DNA from: DVED01 sp963838375
Lineage (GTDB): Bacteria > Cyanobacteriota > Cyanobacteriia > Cyanobacteriales > Geitlerinemataceae
Direction of reading: 5' to 3'
Length of the DNA: 64,000 nt
NCBI GenBank assembly: GCA_963838375.1
Contig: CAWIQY010000008.1
Location: forward strand, 62,001 to 126,000
Below are positions 61,311-64,000 of the stretch, piece by piece. Under the pieces are notes generated by a model. It was not told where the DNA came from and searched no databases. It saw nothing but the letters and a program-made list of their open reading frames with translations. How positions within the stretch are numbered: the first letter of the stretch is position 1; every line of letters begins with the position of its first letter. The translations under genes and the position numbers were made by a program.

Positions 61311-63470
61311 TTATTGTCTTACACTTTTCATGGAAAGACTAATTCGTTTTAATTTTTCTTTAACTTCTAACACTCGAACTTTGACAACTTGACCGACTTT
61401 AACAATTTGATTGGGGTCGGACACGAATCGATCGGCCATTTGAGAAATATGAATTAAGCCATCTTGATGGACGCCGATATCGACAAACGCTCCAAAGTTA
61501 GCGACATTGGTCACAATTCCTTCGAGTTCCATTCCTTCTCGCAAGTCTTTCATTTCCTGGATTCCTTCTTGGAACGTGGCGTAGTTAAATTCGTCGCGGG
61601 GATCGCGTCCGGGTTTTTCTAATTCTTGGAGGATGTCGCGCAGGGTTAACTCGCCGATCGTTTCAGAAATATAAGGCTTCAAATCGATCGTTTTGAGGCG
61701 ATCTGCAAATTGAGGAATCTCTGTTAAGGGGACTTTGAGATCGGTAGCGATCGCTTTAACAACGCTGTAACTTTCGGGATGCACGGCTGTATTATCGAGG
61801 GAATTTTCTCCATCTCGAATTCGCAAAAATCCGGCACACTGTTCAAAAGCTTTGGCTCCCAATTTTGAGACTTTTAACAATTGCTTGCGATTTTTGAAAG
61901 CCCCATTTTGATGGCGATAGTTCACAATATTATTAGCCACCGTCGGCGTAATCCCAGAAACAAAAACGAGTAATTCTTTAGAAGCTGTATTTAAATCGAC
62001 GCCGATATAATTAACGCAGCTTTCGACGGTTTCTTCTAACTTTTGTTTGAGCAGTTTACGATCGACATCGTGCTGATATTGTCCCACTCCGATGGATTGC
62101 GGATCGATTTTTACCAATTCCGCTAAGGGATCTTGCAAGCGACGGGCAATACTAATCGCACCGCGAACGGTGACATCTAAATCTGGAAATTCGGAAATGG
62201 CTACGGGACTTGCTGAATAAATTGAAGCGCCGGACTCATTAACAATGACTTTAATTGGCGGATTTTTTAAACTTTTAAACACCTCAGCCACAAAGCGATC
62301 GGTTTCGCGACTTGCGGTGCCATTGCCGATCGCGATTAACTCAATTTTATATTTTTCAATGAACTTCTTTACCGTCATTTCGGCATCCCGGCGCTGCTTT
62401 TCGCTTTGGTGGGGAAAAATCGCGTGATACTCTAAAAACTCTCCAGTACCGCCGATCGCTACTACCTTACATCCCGTCCGAAATCCAGGATCGATGCCCA
62501 AAGTCGGCTTCATCCCCGCTGGTGCAGAGAGTAATAAATTCCGCAAATTGGCTTCAAAGGTTTTAATCGATTCCCGATCGGCCCAATCCTTTTTCTCGGC
62601 AATGACAGCATTAATTAAAGAGGGTTTCATCAGCCGATTGAAGGCATCTTTGAGCATCTGCTGATGAAAAATCCGCATCGATCGTACCGAAGTCCGAATT
62701 TCTCGATTTTCTAAATAGGATAAAATCCAATCTTCGTCAAAGGTCAGGGTAAAATCCAGCACCTTTTCCTTTTCTCCCCGCAACAAGGCTAACAAATTAT
62801 GCGGGGCGATTTTTTGCACTGAAATCTGGTAATTTCGGTACATCTCAAATTTTGTCGTACCCTCCGGATGGTCAGATTTGACGTGAGAAGAAACTATCCC
62901 TGACTGCATCAAATAGTCCCGCAAGTGCGATCGCAACCCTGCATTTTCTGCAATTCCTTCTGCCAATATATCCGACGCCCCTTGCAGAGCTTCCTCGGAG
63001 GTCTTCACCCCTTTACTTTCGTCCACATACTTGGCTGCTTCCGCTTCCAAGTCCACCGTTTTGGTTTTCGGGTTATTTTGCAACCCAATCCAGTTAGCCA
63101 GGGGTTCTAGCCCCTTTTCCCGCGCCATCGTCGCCCGAGTTCGCCGTTTCGGACGGTAGGGAAGATACAGATCTTCCAGTTCGTTTTTCTGCAAGCAACC
63201 TTCTATTTGGCTTTGTAGTTTATCGGTGAGTTTTCCGCAATCGCCGATCGCCTGTAAAACTGTTTTTTTTCGCTCTTCAAGGTCAGTTAAATACGCCAGA
63301 CGATCGGATAAATCCCGTAACTGGATTTCTGTCATCTCTCCCGTTCGTTCCTTGCGATAGCGGGCGATAAACGGCACAGTTGCCCCTTCGGCAAGCAACG
63401 CCAGAGCATTATTGACTTGGAAGAGTTGCAGGGATAATTCTTGGGCTAATTGTTGGGGAATATCAATCAT
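61311..63470 (-). CDS. tex: Tex-family RNA-binding transcription accessory protein
   Basis: 719 residues. N-terminal helical region with V-P-F-I-A-R-Y-R-K-E-R-T-G; YqgF-like RNase H fold with G-I-D-P-G-F-R-T-G-C; helix-hairpin-helix region; and a C-terminal S1 domain (about 645-716: G-M-E-L-E-G-I-V-T-N-V-A-N-F-G-A-F-V-D-I-G). Highly conserved; it binds RNA and affects transcription and toxin expression in other bacteria. Full length and intact. The GT4 gene lies 72 bases downstream on the same strand. Confidence 0.96.
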   Translation of the reverse strand: MIDIPQQLAQELSLQLFQVNNALALLAEGATVPFIARYRKERTGEMTEIQLRDLSDRLAYLTDLEERKKTVLQAIGDCGKLTDKLQSQIEGCLQKNELEDLYLPYRPKRRTRATMAREKGLEPLANWIGLQNNPKTKTVDLEAEAAKYVDESKGVKTSEEALQGASDILAEGIAENAGLRSHLRDYLMQSGIVSSHVKSDHPEGTTKFEMYRNYQISVQKIAPHNLLALLRGEKEKVLDFTLTFDEDWILSYLENREIRTSVRSMRIFHQQMLKDAFNRLMKPSLINAVIAEKKDWADRESIKTFEANLRNLLLSAPAGMKPTLGIDPGFRTGCKVVAIGGTGEFLEYHAIFPHQSEKQRRDAEMTVKKFIEKYKIELIAIGNGTASRETDRFVAEVFKSLKNPPIKVIVNESGASIYSASPVAISEFPDLDVTVRGAISIARRLQDPLAELVKIDPQSIGVGQYQHDVDRKLLKQKLEETVESCVNYIGVDLNTASKELLVFVSGITPTVANNIVNYRHQNGAFKNRKQLLKVSKLGAKAFEQCAGFLRIRDGENSLDNTAVHPESYSVVKAIATDLKVPLTEIPQFADRLKTIDLKPYISETIGELTLRDILQELEKPGRDPRDEFNYATFQEGIQEMKDLREGMELEGIVTNVANFGAFVDIGVHQDGLIHISQMADRFVSDPNQIVKVGQVVKVRVLEVKEKLKRISLSMKSVRQ

Positions 63471-63753
63471 CGATCGTGCGACTTAAAAATAATTTATAAT
63501 TGGCGACCGCTATCAGGGTTGAAGCTTCTGTGTCTACTGTTGGCTTGCCTTTTGTTCGTCATTCGGGGTTCGGAGTTTAAGTATTTTGTTCTTGCAATTC
63601 TTCCAAGTCTTATGCTATATATGATAAAGCGTAAAATGCCTTGAGTGCAAGGTTATGCTTGGATTCAATGGTTTTGAGACTTCCTGCCAAATGTCACACA
63701 TTGCTTTGGTAGTGGTATAGTAGCTGCGATCGGTTAAGGACTTTAAGAAAAAA
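63471..63753. other. Divergent upstream region of tex and the cold-shock gene
   Basis: 283 bases, AT-rich. No protein-like frame. The last 50 bases before the cold-shock gene are A-rich (aagaaaaaa) and could be part of a structured leader, but no stem was clear. Confidence 0.4.
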
Positions 63754-63963
63754 ATGGCTCAGCTTACAGGAACCGTTAAATGGTTCAATGAGACTAAGGG
63801 GTTTGGGTTTATCACACCCGACGACGGTAGCAAAGACGTATTTGTCCATTTCAGTGCGATCGCTACCGACGGTTTCAAGGTACTTGAGGAAGGACAAGCA
63901 GTGACTTTCGAGGTTCAATCCGGAGCCAAAGGTCTTAGCGCCGTCAATGTGAGCGCTCTATAG
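63754..63963 (+). CDS. Cold-shock protein (CSD, CspA-like)
   Basis: 69 residues. Single cold-shock domain: G-T-V-K-W-F-N-E-T-K-G-F-G-F-I with RNP1 (K-G-F-G-F-I) and RNP2 (V-F-V-H-F) motifs. It binds single-stranded RNA/DNA and acts as an RNA chaperone. The 69-residue length is normal. Cyanobacteria more often use RRM-type RNA-binding proteins for cold response, so a CspA-type gene is somewhat unusual. Possibly controlled through its leader. Confidence 0.95.
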   Translation: MAQLTGTVKWFNETKGFGFITPDDGSKDVFVHFSAIATDGFKVLEEGQAVTFEVQSGAKGLSAVNVSAL

Positions 63964-64000
63964 AATCCTTCGAGAATCTTCTCTGTAATCTTTACTGGGA

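Overview
The window is chromosomal DNA of a cyanobacterium, most likely a filamentous, non-heterocystous, motile one. Evidence seen directly: the HIP1 octamer GCGATCGC and the shorter CGATCG recur throughout (three full HIP1 copies lie within 12178-12287), a Psb28 photosystem II assembly gene is present, and so are typical cyanobacterial families (DUF3318, DICT-domain regulator, Uma2 and DUF433 proteins, pentapeptide-repeat protein, multi-PAS histidine kinases). A cluster resembling hormogonium-polysaccharide genes points to a gliding filament. No rRNA, tRNA or CRISPR array was recognised.

Layout. 0.2-2.6 kb: an M48-like membrane protein whose zinc motif is damaged. 3.9-12.5 kb: a light and cyclic-nucleotide region with a biliverdin-type bacteriophytochrome kinase, an MscS channel fused to a cyclic-nucleotide-binding domain, an intact M48 peptidase, an ABC exporter, and a PAS-LOV-adenylate cyclase. 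12.5-16.1 kb: a type II restriction-modification pair (TdeIII-like nuclease and C5 methyltransferase) behind a DUF697 GTPase. 16.2-27 kb: mixed genes and gene remnants (xth, Uma2, a PAS kinase, trxA, pentapeptide protein, DICT regulator, and a second DUF697 protein with a degenerate G-domain). 27.5-30.5 kb: a frameshifted NAD(P)-binding protein, a TnpB insertion with an internal stop, and a lipoprotein. 30.5-41 kb: membrane and housekeeping genes (PfkB kinase and rsmI with nearly touching start codons, AEC transporter, cofH, dihaem cytochrome, pyrB with a frameshift), two decayed TnpB remnants and an unlisted 50-residue gene. 41-47.3 kb: small accessory genes and aroA. 47.3-53.7 kb: an exopolysaccharide cluster followed by glmM. 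53.8-58.1 kb: an intact TnpB element, alaS and an IS630-type MITE. 58.2-64 kb: an orphan C5 methyltransferase with a MerR-like HTH, psb28, a frameshifted glycosyltransferase, tex and a cold-shock protein.

How the genes may work together. The most attractive functional reading is in the first 13 kb. A blue-light LOV-adenylate cyclase and a channel with a well-conserved cAMP pocket lie within about 5 kb of each other, next to a red/far-red phytochrome kinase. This suggests, as inference only, that light could set cAMP and so membrane-channel activity. The restriction-modification pair and the orphan methyltransferase indicate at least two cytosine methylation specificities. TnpB-type sequences occur four times (one intact, one with a nonsense codon, two decayed), and the two better-preserved copies share a TCAA right end like that of TnpB reRNA scaffolds.

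Caution: three otherwise intact genes (SDR near 28190, pyrB near 40984, glycosyltransferase near 61020) each become continuous if a single base is removed. One lies in a homopolymer, so assembly error must be considered before calling them pseudogenes.
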